The notes: generated by a model from the letters alone, not told the origin. A stretch of DNA of 23,279 bases from Chromera velia (GCA_018398765.1 JAHBMJ010001473.1:1-23279); one strand, 5' to 3'. Counted from the first letter of the stretch, positions 1-9,747 are shown. Numbers and translations are program-made.

Positions 1-557
1 ACAAAGTACTTGTGAACCCCCTCATTGCCCTGACAACGGACGTTCCGGACTTCCTCTCTCAAGTCTGTCTGTTTGTTTGGATCGGGGAAACGCTCGGACA
101 GACGGGTGAAGAGATCTTCTACGTTGACAAAAGGAGAGGCGGACCTCTGCGTCTTGTTATACTATTGCTTGAGGAATCGGGAGAAGTACTGACGCACAGA
201 CCCCAACTGCTTCGACACCTGAATATCGGAGAGCTGTATGTATTCCCTCATATCCGCAACCCAACCTTCGAGCAACTTCCGGTCCCCATGAAACACCGGC
301 GGCTCTTTCGCCTTGAAGTTCGACCGCTGGGGAGGTGGAGAAGTCTGCTGTTAATTCATCCGCTGCTGCTGCTGCTGCTGTTCTGGTGTCTGCTGCTGCT
401 GTTGATGGATGGGGCCCCCGTCGGTGGCTGTTTGTTGCTGCTGTGCTCCCAGAGCGTCCATCTGTTGTTGCTGAAGTTGTTGCGTCTGCTGCACCTGGAT
501 CATCTGCTGCTGCATGAATTGCTGCCCCTCCAGCAATTGCTGCAGAACCTGCTCCAT
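1..557 (-). pseudogene. LTR retrotransposon gag, 5' part, with two in-frame stops
   Basis: Gag-like polyprotein start of an LTR retrotransposon, the structural protein that packages element RNA. From the ATG at 557 the frame reads a Gln-rich segment (runs of CAG/CAA), then a TAA at 353-351, then continues in the same frame through a Pro-rich linker and a retrotransposon-Gag-like region. That region contains PVFHGDRKLLEGWVADM, and after a TAG at 164-162 contains LFTRLSERFPDP and a QGNEGVHKYF tail typical of the family's W...F..rFgd..Qg.esv..y pattern. No frameshift is needed; the only breaks are the two stops. The frame runs off the left edge, so protease, reverse transcriptase and integrase are not visible. 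Position just inside an LTR and primer-binding site supports the call. Both stops are one C-to-T change from Gln codons, which fits decay of the copy. Confidence 0.72.
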
Positions 558-660
558 CGAGAGAGAGTCTTGCGAGAAGAAAAGAATTCACTTGCCAAGA
601 AAGAAGATGACTGTTACAGGATCAGACTGAGCAACAAAGGTCCTGGAGAGATCAACCAGG

Positions 661-673
661 CTCTGTGCTACCA
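661..673 (-). other. Primer-binding site of the LTR retrotransposon
   Basis: On the minus strand TGGTAGCACAGAG follows the LTR end immediately. It begins with TGG, the complement of a tRNA CCA tail. The implied tRNA 3' end is CUCUGUGCUA-CCA, giving U72 and A73. An A1:U72 pair is the hallmark of eukaryotic initiator tRNA-Met, so initiator tRNA-Met is the inferred primer. The matching tRNA gene is not in the window. Confidence 0.6.
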
Positions 674-1024
674 CGTAAGGAGGTAGCTCCTCTTTTCCTA
701 AGTGAGCGCACTTAGTTAGGTTAGATCTCTACTACGGAAAGTCTGTCAGTGCAAGGTTCACTTCCAAACTGCTTCTAGAAGCTTTGCAAGCAACTGTTGT
801 TTACTCAATCCAGGCTATACGCAGCTAACTGAATTAATTCCACTTTATTTCTATTTTATTTAATTCTCTTCTAATACAGACTGGCATGGCGGCGCCTCCA
901 TAAGCCTGCGTGCATGTGTTAGTCTCTGAGCTGCGGGCGTCCCGTGCGGCGGCGATGCGCGTTAGTTCGGCTCACCCCGGGATTGGCCGGTCCCGTGGCT
1001 CGCCTCACTATGTTACGACTTACA
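674..1024 (-). repeat. 5' long terminal repeat (about 351 bp)
   Basis: Read on the minus strand, this segment starts TGTAAG at 1024 and ends CTTACG at 674, an imperfect terminal inverted repeat (5 of 6). The primer-binding site follows with no gap, then gag. AATAAA-type polyadenylation signals lie at 859-854 and 849-844 on the minus strand, suiting the R region of an LTR. The second LTR would be outside the window. The boundaries are inferred from termini and primer-site position, not from comparing two LTR copies. Confidence 0.6.
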
Positions 1025-1800
1025 TGAGCAACAAGAAGATTAACATAATTATAGTGAAACGAATATAATAATTTTCAAACGTACTAGCTATTTTAACTAG
1101 TATTTTAAAGTTACTACTAGTAAATTGAATCTACATAATTATTTGTTACGAACAGAGTTATGGGCAGCAATAGACGACTACTAGCCATCGTACTCAAATT
1201 CACTTGTCTGTACGTATCTGCATATTTGATTGAATCTAAATAGTAAATCACTTAATTCAATTTGATAGGCGGATTGTAGGAACGAGCCCGGTCCGGACCT
1301 GATCGTTGAAAGCATATGTGAAGAAGTTGCTCCGAGACAGTCAACGAGTCACACCAAACGCTTACAAGCGCAAGTCACCAAGCCAGACAATAAGACTCAA
1401 TTATAAGAGAAATGTCGAACGACACGTATCCACATGAATGAATGATCGATGCGTATGATTGAAAGCAGAGTGAAAAAGACAGATGTTAGAAAACCCTCCG
1501 ACAAGCCTGCATGCTCTGAGCACGTAGATTATGGTTGGATTCGTCCTTGCTGGCTGTCGCGCTTTGTTCCTGACTCTCTCTTAGAATGCACATGCACAAC
1601 CAACCCATCTTCATTCACCCTTGTTCGATCAAAGATCGCATATCCTCTTCATATCCCGAAATTTATGTAGCAAACAGATACAGACAGGTACGAGCGGTGG
1701 AAAAAAACTTTTCCAGGTCCTACTTCAAGGTTCCCTATCACACATGCATTCTACGCCAGGGTGCATACATGGGTCCTGTTCCTCCCGCTGTCGTGCACTC
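1025..1800. other. Intergenic, AT-rich, no gene seen
   Basis: The stretch next to the LTR (about 1025-1260) is AT-rich, with repeated ACTAGT/AGTA words, and has no convincing coding frame. Towards 1500-1750 it is more mixed; one TGCATGC lies at 1508-1514. Plus-strand open frames across 1586-2322 are shadows of the minus-strand Cys-rich gene. If that gene has further exons, they would lie here, but none could be fixed. Confidence 0.5.
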
Positions 1801-1807
1801 TCCTTAC

Positions 1808-2298
1808 GCAGGGACGCAGCGATTAGTTCTGAAGTCATCGCACCTCTACCCTGCAGGACACCTCGCGCCTACAAATCCTCCGCACTGTTCGCCTGGAAGT
1901 GACTGTAGAGGATTTCGGACACATGAACCCATGATCCCGCGTGGTGGAATCTGGCAGTGGTACCCCCAAGTGCAGTCATCAAAGTTTCTCCAACAGATCC
2001 CCGTCTGCTTCAGAGTATCTCCCTCAGTCCGAGCCTCCATAGGCTCACCGAAGGCACCGTCAAACGTAGACACCCGAGAGATTTCCACAGTATTGTACGC
2101 GACAGGCGACTCACCCGTCGGGTGGTCTGCCAGAGAAAGCGATGGAGCGTTGACCACCTCAGTCTGACTTACTTCAGGAACAGTAGGAGCGGATGTCTCA
2201 GGGACAGAGGGAGAACTCACAGGGCCCTGCACACTTCTTCCCTCAGACAGTGCAATCAGTGTTGCACTGAACAGAAGGCCCGACCCCAGAAAACGCAT
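1808..2298 (-). CDS. Small secreted Cys-rich protein with an internal TAG
   Basis: The ATG at 2298 opens a protein with a classic N-terminal signal peptide (MRFLGSGLLFSATLIALSEG), so it is predicted to enter the secretory path. A Ser/Thr/Pro/Val-rich linker follows (about residues 22-95), then a Cys-rich end. The first module has spacing C-x6-C-x5-C-x10-C. The second begins PGEQCGGFVGARCPAG and is broken by a TAG at 1848-1846. The same frame goes on with RCDDFRTNRCVPA, supplying the last two cysteines, and then either a TAA at 1807-1805 or a GTAAGG splice donor at 1807-1802. The TAG sits where a CPAG-x-RC pattern commonly has Leu. It may be a nonsense mutation, a sequencing error or readthrough. 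The ligand and role are unknown. Taken literally, the TAG gives a 150-residue product ending at 1846. Confidence 0.6.
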
Positions 2299-2546
2299 TT
2301 ATGGGCTTATCTAGGTATGTAAGCAAGAGACGTCCTTTCCGGCGAGGAAGATACCAATCGACTTCAATATATATGAAACGAAGATACTGAAGTGCAAATT
2401 GTGCTTAGAGACAGAAGTGTTGATCGGGCTGGGTTACTTAGACGAAGCGCAACTTTATCATCAACGGCGGACTCTCTGCATATATAGAGTTATGTCTACT
2501 GATCGTTTTAATAATTGACGCATTGAAGAGGCCAGAGACCTTCATG
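2299..2546. promoter_or_regulatory. Upstream region of the Cys-rich gene
   Basis: A short stretch between the Cys-rich gene's ATG and the first B repeat. It holds AT-rich words (AATATATATGAAA near 2367 and TGCATATATAGAG near 2478) that could act as core promoter elements, but no TGCATGC and no coding frame. Promoter function is inferred from position only. Confidence 0.3.
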
Positions 2547-2944
2547 TGTGAATTCTCGCGGAGCCATACCAAAACAGACAACGAAGCAAAAATACAGGTT
2601 CAGCTGGAACCAAGCGCTGCAACGCGGTAAGAGCGTAAGCCGCTGATCGAGGCATTTAATTGAAAAAAGTATAGAGAAGGGCGTCGCCCAAGCACGCGGC
2701 GCCGCATGAGAAATTTGCTTTTATAAATATCCCGGAAAAAAGTAGAACATGAGACGGCTGACAGAATAAAACGGTGGCCGAACCAAGAACGCTATGAGGA
2801 GCAGAAACAGTAGATAAAAGAATACGTCCAAGTCTGTCAGATGCCGGGACCGAGCCACGTCAAAGACGGCGCAATTAACAGCGCGTCAGGCATGGTAGCT
2901 CGGGGCCCAAGGGGGTAAAACTATCGGGGTAGACAGAAAAACGC
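2547..2944. repeat. Dispersed repeat B, copy 1
   Basis: About 398 bp nearly the same as 9314-9713, differing by scattered substitutions. Clear shared words are GAGCCATACCAAAACAGACA at the start, GGGCGTCGCCCAAGCA in the middle and GGTAGACAGAAAAACGC at the end. No long coding frame is conserved between the copies. The copies are in the same orientation and flank the satellite block. It looks like a non-coding mobile or segmentally duplicated unit; its class cannot be told from one window. Confidence 0.8.
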
Positions 2945-3600
2945 TTGCGGTTCGTGGATGTGGTCCAGTCCGGAGCAAAAGAAATGAGAAGCGTAGTGAG
3001 CCGTCGTTGACGTGCCCGCTCTCACCAAGCAGGGTCTGCCGCCGCTGGTGGAGCGAAGTGGAGCCCAGAGGGGCAGCAATCCATTGCCGAGAAGGGGCAA
3101 GGCCGTTGTAATGTTGTCTTGTGGTTTGGAAAGGACGGAAGACTCGAATGGACTGCGAGACGCCGCGGGCGTGATTTCTTCCTGTTCGGTTCATGCCACA
3201 TGTTGACGTCGTGGCCTTAGGCCGAATGAAACTGGAGGGCAGAGTCTGCCGCGCACAGTTGAAGGAAAGGCCTACAGTTGGCGAGAGCTACAAGGCAGCT
3301 AGAAGGTTGCCAGAAAAGGAATGTCCGGCAGAGACGGCACTTACAAAGCAACGCGTGGTGCCGAGACCGGAGCAGAATGGTGCACCCGCAGAGCGAGGGT
3401 AGCCGGCTGCTGGGTCAGCAGCGACACAGGGCGACTTGATTGAGGCGCAGAGAGAGGCCAAGGTTAGTAAACAAGGGGAGTCATACGTAAGGGGCGTTAG
3501 GTGGCAGTATGTGGTATCATTCCCTCCGGGCTCGGTGAGGCTCCAGGAACTTGCGAGGCAGTAGTGACGTACGTCGGCAGGATGAGAGGTCATGCAGTCC
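2945..3600. other. Unassigned spacer before the satellite
   Basis: About 650 bp of mixed composition between repeat B and the satellite array. Open frames at 2886-3402 are short, lack family resemblance and overlap on both strands. No splice-supported exon, tRNA or repeat unit was recognised. Confidence 0.4.
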
Positions 3601-3629
3601 ATGAGTAGTGTTTTCAGTTGGTGTAGCGT

Positions 3630-4990
3630 GCTGTCTTATTGGTCGGATGAGTGTTTGTGCAGTCCGGGAGCGTCCAGGAGTGCCGTGGTCAGTAGCACTG
3701 GCTGTGTATGTCATCTGTAGGATGAGTGTTCGTACAGTGCCCTCTGTCGGAGTGGCTTTTTGTCTCATCTATAGGATGAATGTATTTACAGTCTATCAGG
3801 GCTGTTCTCAGTGGTTTTGGTATGTTTTTTCATCTGTGTAAGCGCTATTTATGCGGACTGGGAGTCCTGCATTCAGCTGGTTTGACTCGTTGTCTCATCT
3901 GACAGTGTCGGACGAGTGTTCATGCAGTTGATGAGTGTTATTCTCAGTTGACTTGGCTTATTGTCTCATCTGTCAGATGAGGGATCGTGTCTGCTAGGTA
4001 GTCTGTTAGGGCTGCTCTCAGACGTACAGAATGCTAAGGCTTTGTTGTCCCATCTGTCGGGTGAGAGTCCGTGCAGTCTGCGGGTGCTGTTTTCAGTTGG
4101 TTTAGCTTGGTACGTCATCTGTTGGAGGGGCGCTCATGCAGTTCATGAGTGCTGAGTCATTTGGTTTAGCTTGTTGTCTCATCCGTCGGATGAGAACTCG
4201 TACAGTCAGTGAGGGCTGCTCTCAATTGGAGGGGCTTGTTGTCACATTTGTCATACGAGAGTTCATGCAAGCTGTGAGTACTGCTTTGGTTCGATTGGCT
4301 TTCTGTCCTATCCGTCACAAAAAAAAAAAAAATGTAGAGTACTGCGTATGGTTGGATTGGCTTTGATCTCATCTGTCAGATGAGTGTTTGTGCAGGCCGG
4401 GAGTGCCGCTTTCAGTTCGATTGGCCTTTGTCTCATCCATCGAATGAGTTTTAGGCAGTCCATTAGAGCTGCTGTCAGTAAGGTCGGCTTTTGGACTCAG
4501 GTGTCGGATGAGGGATCGTGCGGTCTGTAGGTGCTGCTTTCAGTCGATTTGGCTTTCTCTGTCATGTGGAGGATGAGTGTTTGTACAGTGTATCAGGGCT
4601 GCTCTCAGTTGGTTTGGCTTCGTGTCTCATGTGCCAAATGAAGGTCTGTGCAGTCTCAGACTGTCAGGTCTGCCCTCAGTTAGGTTGGCTTATTCTCTGA
4701 CCTGTTGGTGGGGTGTTTATGCAGTCGGTGAGGGCTGCGTTCAGTTGGGTCAGCTTGTTGTCTCATCGGTCGGATGAGTGCTCATGCAGTCCGTGAGTGC
4801 TACTTTCAGTTGGGTTAGCTTTTGTCTCATCCATCAGATGAGTGTTCGTGCAGAGGTGAATCGCCGCTTTCAGTCGTTGTGACTTTTTTTCCGATCTGTG
4901 TGATGGATATTTATGCAGACTGTGAGTGATGCTATCAGCTGGTTTGACTCGTTGTCACACCTGACAGAAGGGGCCCGGTGTGTATATGGT
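3630..4990. repeat. Diverged tandem satellite, about 64-65-bp unit, sub-array 1
   Basis: About twenty degenerate head-to-tail units. Each has a palindromic core close to CTCATCTGTCGGATGAG, followed by TGTTCATGCAGTCxGTGAG, then TGCTTTCAGTTGGTTTGGCT. Cores were located at about 3965, 4049, 4113, 4178, 4242, 4306, 4368, 4431, 4497, 4562, 4626, 4696, 4761 and 4824, giving a spacing of mostly 62-66 bp. The core folds as a 6-bp stem (CTCATC/GATGAG) with a 5-nt loop. Short open frames here are by-products of the repeat and are not conserved between units. Confidence 0.8.
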
Positions 4991-5011
4991 CTCCGAGGGC
5001 TGCTATCAGTT

Positions 5012-6775
5012 GGCAGAGAATATAGAGAATGTAAAGATTACACAGAATGCGGAGACTGCAGAGAATGCAGAGTTTGCAGAGAATGCGGAGACAGAAAGTA
5101 CAGAAAATATGGAGATTGCAGAGAATACAGTGAATGCAGAGATTGTAGAGACTGAAGAGAAGATAAAGATTGCAGAGGATGCAGAGATTGCAGAGATGGC
5201 GGAGAATGCAGAGAGTGCAGGGAATGCAGAGAATGTAGAGAGTGCAAAGAATGCGAAAACTGTAGAAAGTGCAGAGAATACAGAATGTAGAGTTTGCAGA
5301 GAATGCAGAAACTGCAGAGAGTGCAGAGAATGCAGAGATTGTAGAGAATACAGCGATTGCAGAGAATGCAGCAATTGCAGAGACTGCAGACTCTGAGAAT
5401 GTAGGGAATACGGAGACTGAAGAGAATACAGAGTTTACAGAGATTACAGAAATTGCAGAAAATGCATCTGAGAGAATACAGAGAACGCAGAGGATGTAAA
5501 CAATGCAGGGTTTCAAAGGTTTGGAGAGAATGCAGAGACTGCAGAGGTTGTAGAGAATGCAGAGAGTGCAGAGATGGTGGAGAGCGCAGAGAGTACAGAG
5601 GATATAGAAACTGCAGAGAGTGCGGAGAATATAGAGAATACAGAAGTTGCAGAGAATGCAGGGATTGCAGAGGTTGCAGAGAATAGAGAAAACGCAAAGA
5701 ATACAGAGAACACAGAGATTGCAGAGACTGCAGAGGTTGCAGAGAATGTAGAAAGTGCAGAGATGGTGGAGAGCGCAGAGAGTACAGAGGATGTAGAGAG
5801 TGCGGAGAATATAGAGAATGCAGAAGTTGCAGAGAATGCAGAGATTGCAGAGGTTGCAGAGAATAGAGAGAACGCAAAGAATGCAGAGAACACAGAGATT
5901 GCAGAGACTGCAGGGAATGCAGAAAATGTAGAGAATGCAGAGAATGCAGAAATTGCGGAGAATGCAGTGAGTGCAGAGGTTGCAGAGAATGTAGAGACTG
6001 CAGAGGTTGCAGAGAATGCAGAGAGTGCAAAGACGGTGGAGAGTGCAGAGAGTACAGAGGATATAGAGACTGCAGAGAATACAGAGAGTGCGGAGAATAT
6101 AGAGAATGCAGAAGTTGCAGAGAATGCAGAGATTGCAGAGGTTGCAGAGAATAGAAAGAATACAAAGAATACAGAGAACACAGAGATTGCAGAGACTGCA
6201 GGGAATACAGAAAATGTAGAGAATGCAGAAATTGTGGAGAATGCAGTGAGTGTAGAGGTTGCAGAGAATGCAGGAAGTGCAGAGGTTGCAGAGAATAGAG
6301 AGAACACAAAGAATGCAGAGAACACACTACACTGCAAAGATTGCAGGGAATGCAGAGATTGCAGAGAATGCAGAGAATTACAGAGAATGCAGAGATTGCA
6401 GAGAATGCAGAGAATGCAAGGATCGCAGAGAATGCAGAGATTGCGAAGAATGCAGAGATTGCACAGAATGTAGAGAATGCAGAGAGTGCAGAGAACCTAG
6501 AGAGTGCAGAGAATACAGAGAATACAGAGGTTGCAGAGAAGGCCGAGAATGCAGAGAATGCATAGATTGCAAAGAAGGAGAGATTGCAGAGACTCCAGAG
6601 ATGACAGAGATTGTAGGCACTGCAGAGACTACAGGGAATGCAGAGAATGCAGAGTCTGAGACTCCAAAGATGGCAGAGATTGCAGACATTGCAGAAACTG
6701 CAGGGAATGCAGAGATTGTAGAGAATGCAGAGATTGTGGAGAATGTAAAAAATGCAGAGAATGCAGAGATGAGGG
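5012..6775. repeat. 9-bp minisatellite (GCAGAGAAT-type), 1.76 kb
   Basis: Almost uninterrupted units of GCAGAGAAT and variants (GCAGAGATT, GTAGAGAAT, GCAGAGAGT). The array starts inside a satellite unit after CAGTTG and ends where the satellite resumes at about 6800. A higher-order pattern is visible: a longer block opening GTGGAGAGCGCAGAGAGTAC recurs near 5577, 5768 and, with small changes, 6038. Because the unit is three codons long and lacks stops, frames stay open on both strands: 429 codons on minus (Ser-Leu-His/Gln repeats) and 299 on plus (Ala-Glu-Asn repeats). I regard these as composition artefacts, since no start context, intron or flanking unique domain supports a gene. Confidence 0.85.
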
Positions 6776-6819
6776 TCTGTGTTGTCTGTTAAGGCCGTTT
6801 TTTCAGTTGGTTTTTAAAT

Positions 6820-8660
6820 TACCGGTCCTGTCAGTTGTCGAAGGTCTGTTTGTCCAGCCTGGGTGTGCTGTTATCAGGCGGTTTGACTTGAATGTCTCGT
6901 CAGACTCTGTAGGGTTGGTTTTTATGCAGACATGAGTGCTGCTTTCAGCGGGTTCAGCTTGCTTTCCCATCTGTCTGCTGGATGTTTATGCAGACTGTCA
7001 GTTCTGCGGTCAGTTGGTTTGGCTTGTGTTCCTATCTGTAGGATGGGCATTTGGGCAGACTGTAGGTACTGCTATCGGTCGGGTTGGCTCGTTGTCCGAC
7101 ATGGAGGTTGGCTGTTTGCGTAGACTGTGAGTGCTACTCTCAGCTGGTTCAGCTTATTTCCCATCTGTCTGATGGATGTTTATGTAGACTGGGTGTGCTA
7201 CGGTCAGTTCGTTTGGCTAGTTTTCCCATCTGTTGGAGGGGTGTTCGTGTAGACTGCGGATGCTGCTTTCAGCTGGTTCAGCTTGTTTTCCCATCTGCCA
7301 GATGAATGTTTATGAAGACTGTGAGTGCTGCGGTCAGTTGGTTTGGCTTCTCTTCCCAGGTGTGAGATGGGGGTTTGGGCAGGCGGCGAGCTAGGGCGGC
7401 GAGTGCTGTGGTCAGTGTTGGGTTGGCTCGTTCTCCCATAGGTAGGTAGGGTGTTCATGCAGACGGTGAGTGCTGCTTTCAACTGGTTTAGCTATGTTTT
7501 CCCACCTATCGGATGGATGTTTATGCAGTTGGTGAGTGCTCCTATCAGTTGTTTTGGCGTCTTCCCATCGGCAAGATGGATGTGTATGCAGATGGAGAGG
7601 GCTACTGTCTACGAGTTTGGCTGGATTGTTTTCCCGTCCGTAGAATGGGTGTTTATGCAGTCGGGAAGTACTGCTGGGAGTTGTGTTGGTATCTTTCCCA
7701 TCTGTCGGACGGATGTCTATCCAGTATGTGGGTACTGTGCGGTCAGCTGGCGTCAGCTGGTTTGGCTTAGTGGTTTTCCGTCCGTCGAAGGGGTGTTTAT
7801 GCAGGCTGTGGGCGCTGCGATCGGCTGGTTCGGCCTTTTCCCACCGGTTGGGGGGGTATGAAACTTTAGGCAGTTGCAGGTTGTAGCGGGTGTGGCCCGT
7901 TTAGATTTCCCATCTGTAGGATGGGTAGTAGTGGAGACTGTGAGTGCTCCTATAAGTTGGTTTTGCGTTTTCCCACCGGTAGGATGGATGTTGATGCAGG
8001 CTATGAGTGCTGTTTTCGGTGTGCTTGGCTGGGTCCCCATCTGTTGCTAGATCTGTCGAGTTGGTGTTGTGCGGAAGGTGCATGCTGCTTTCAGAGTTGT
8101 CTTGATTTGTTTCCCCATTCATCGGATGGGTGTTCGGTGGACTGTGAGCGCTGTATCCGGCTGGTTTGGCTTGTTGGTTAAATTATTGGATACGGGTGTT
8201 GATGCGGTCTGGGAGGGCTGCATGCTTTCAGTTGGTATGACATGATATCTCATCTGTGGGTTGAGTGTGTATGCAGTCGGACGGTGTGACGGCTGCTGTC
8301 GGTTGGTTAGACTTGGTTTTCATCTGTCAGGATGGATATTTATGCAGACTGTTGGTGCTGCTTTCAGTAGGTTTAGATTGTGTTTCCGTCTCTGGGATTG
8401 GGGTTTATACAGTCTGCGAGGGCTGCTATCAGTTAGTATAACTTGGTCTCCACCGTCGGAGGGTTGTGTACTATGCAGTCGGTGAGGGCTGGTTTCAAGC
8501 AAGTCAGTTTAACTGGTTTTCCCGTCGGTCAGGTGGGTTTTATGAGGACTGTGACTGGTACTTTGGGTTAGTGTGGCTTGTTTTCCCATCTATAGGATGG
8601 GTGTTTATGCAGGCGGTGGGTGCTGCTTTCAGCTGGTGTCACATGTTGCAGATGGTTAGT
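6820..8660. repeat. Diverged tandem satellite, sub-array 2 (CCCATC/GATGGG cores)
   Basis: Continuation of the same roughly 65-bp family beyond the 9-bp minisatellite. Cores here are mostly CCCATCTGTxGGATGGG-like (about 7031, 7160, 7225, 7291, 7564, 7632, 7697, 7908, 7970, 8113 and 8586), with the same downstream words TTTATGCAGxCTGTGAGTGC and TTTCAGxTGGTTTxGCTTG. Compared with sub-array 1 the second stem pair has changed from T:A to C:G. Units fade out near 8660. Confidence 0.78.
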
Positions 8661-9142
8661 TTTCCAGTTGTAGAGAGGTTGCAGTTTTGGTGTAGTATCG
8701 CGAAAGGGCTATGACCGACTATGACGGTGGCGATATGAATACAGTGTGACAAACGGACGTTCATGGTACATGAGATTATGTAAGGAGAAGTGGTACTGTC
8801 GGGTCTAGTGTCAGGTTCACTGAAGCTAAAGTGACGAAATTTTCATCTTGCCATTAAGTATGATGGCACATGTAGCTGGGTTAGTTACTACGATAGGACT
8901 TGGTGTATGTAGTTTCAGATTCGAGAGTCTAACCCTCTCAGCAAGTATGATAGTATATGTTGTCTCGTTGTGATGCGGTGTGAGTACGGGCAGAGTGTTT
9001 TAAGACATTAAGAAGTTGGTACATCTGTTGCATACTGCCACGGTTCTGGCAGTGGGGCACAGCCCGTGCTACAGGCAGTAGGGCTATGCGGGTCGTGCGC
9101 AAACCCGCATAGGCCACCCTTGGGGGGTTTGTGGGGGTGTGA
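8661..9142. other. Unassigned spacer with one strong hairpin
   Basis: No gene recognised. At 9084-9112 there is a perfect 10-bp inverted repeat, CTATGCGGGT / ACCCGCATAG, with a 9-nt loop. A G-rich stretch (TTGGGGGGTTTGTGGGGGTG) follows up to the start of repeat A. The remainder is plain mixed sequence. Confidence 0.4.
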
Positions 9143-9312
9143 GGGCTAGAGAGTGTCATTTGAGATTGGGGCTAGCTCGGCAGGCTCATTCAAGCGGTCA
9201 CTCTCGACTAGTAATCATATCGGATCAGTGGTATGAACACAACAATATAATGTTAATGATCTATTATGTCTTATAATAAGCTTGTCTGCAAAGCATAGCT
9301 GTGGAAGTTGAA
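9143..9312. repeat. Direct repeat A, left copy (170 bp)
   Basis: Matches 10044-10213 over the full 170 bp with only a few substitutions, from GGGCTAGAGAGTGTCA to AGCTGTGGAAGTTGAA, in the same orientation. The two copies bound a 731-bp interior that contains repeat B copy 2. This layout resembles the terminal direct repeats of a small non-autonomous element, but no TG...CA ends or primer-binding site were found. Confidence 0.85.
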
Positions 9313-9313
9313 G

Positions 9314-9713
9314 TATGAATTTTTGTGGAGCCATACCAAAACAGACAACAGAGCAAGAATACAGGTTCAACTGGAACCAAACGCTGCAACGCGGTAAGAG
9401 CGTAAGCCGCTGATCGAGGCATTTAATTGAGAAAAGTATAGAGAAGGGCGTCGCCCAAGCATGCGGCGCCGCATGAGAAATTTGCTTTTATAAATATTCC
9501 GGAAAAAAGTAGAACACGAGATGGCTGACAGAATATAAAACGGTGGCCGAACCAAGAACGCTATGAGGAGCAAAAACAGTAGATAAAAGAATACGTCCAA
9601 GTCTGTCAGATGCCGGGACTAAGCCACGTCAAAGACGGCGTAATTAACAGCGCGTCAGGCATGGTAGCTCAGGGCCTAAGGGGGTAAAACTATTGGGGTA
9701 GACAGAAAAACGC
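9314..9713. repeat. Dispersed repeat B, copy 2
   Basis: Near-identical to 2547-2944 in the same orientation. It ends at GACAGAAAAACGC, after which copy 2 runs into a CCCG run (about 9711-9729) and a partial third copy. Being inside the A-A unit shows that B can sit next to different sequences. Confidence 0.82.
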
Positions 9714-9747
9714 CCGCCCGCCCGCCCACCCTGGAGACAGAGAGGCT

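Noticed and set aside
1-2298. Alternative genetic code with TAA/TAG read as Gln
   Set aside because: Three in-frame TAA/TAG codons occur in gag and the Cys-rich gene. However, the three well-supported multi-exon genes use only CAA/CAG for Gln, have no internal TAA/TAG, and the dioxygenase ends properly at TAA. Decay or error is simpler.
1586-2322. Plus-strand frames opposite the Cys-rich gene
   Set aside because: No signal peptide, motif or splice support; they are antisense shadows of the minus-strand signal-peptide protein.
2861-2944. tRNA-derived SINE head in repeat B (TGGTAGCTCGGGG resembles a box A)
   Set aside because: No box B at the right distance and no tRNA fold could be drawn; it stays an unclassified repeat.
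5038-6327. A 429-codon minus-strand open frame (Ser-Leu-His/Gln repeats) as a real protein
   Set aside because: It lies entirely in the 9-bp minisatellite. Comparable frames are open on the other strand, and no unique domain, promoter or splice evidence supports it.
3630-8660. CRISPR-like array
   Set aside because: Units are tandem and diverged, with no constant repeat separated by unique spacers, and the setting is eukaryotic.
3630-8660. Hammerhead ribozyme array, because GGATGAG resembles the CTGATGAG core
   Set aside because: The GAAA and cleavage-site parts of the hammerhead core are not found at proper positions in either strand of the units.
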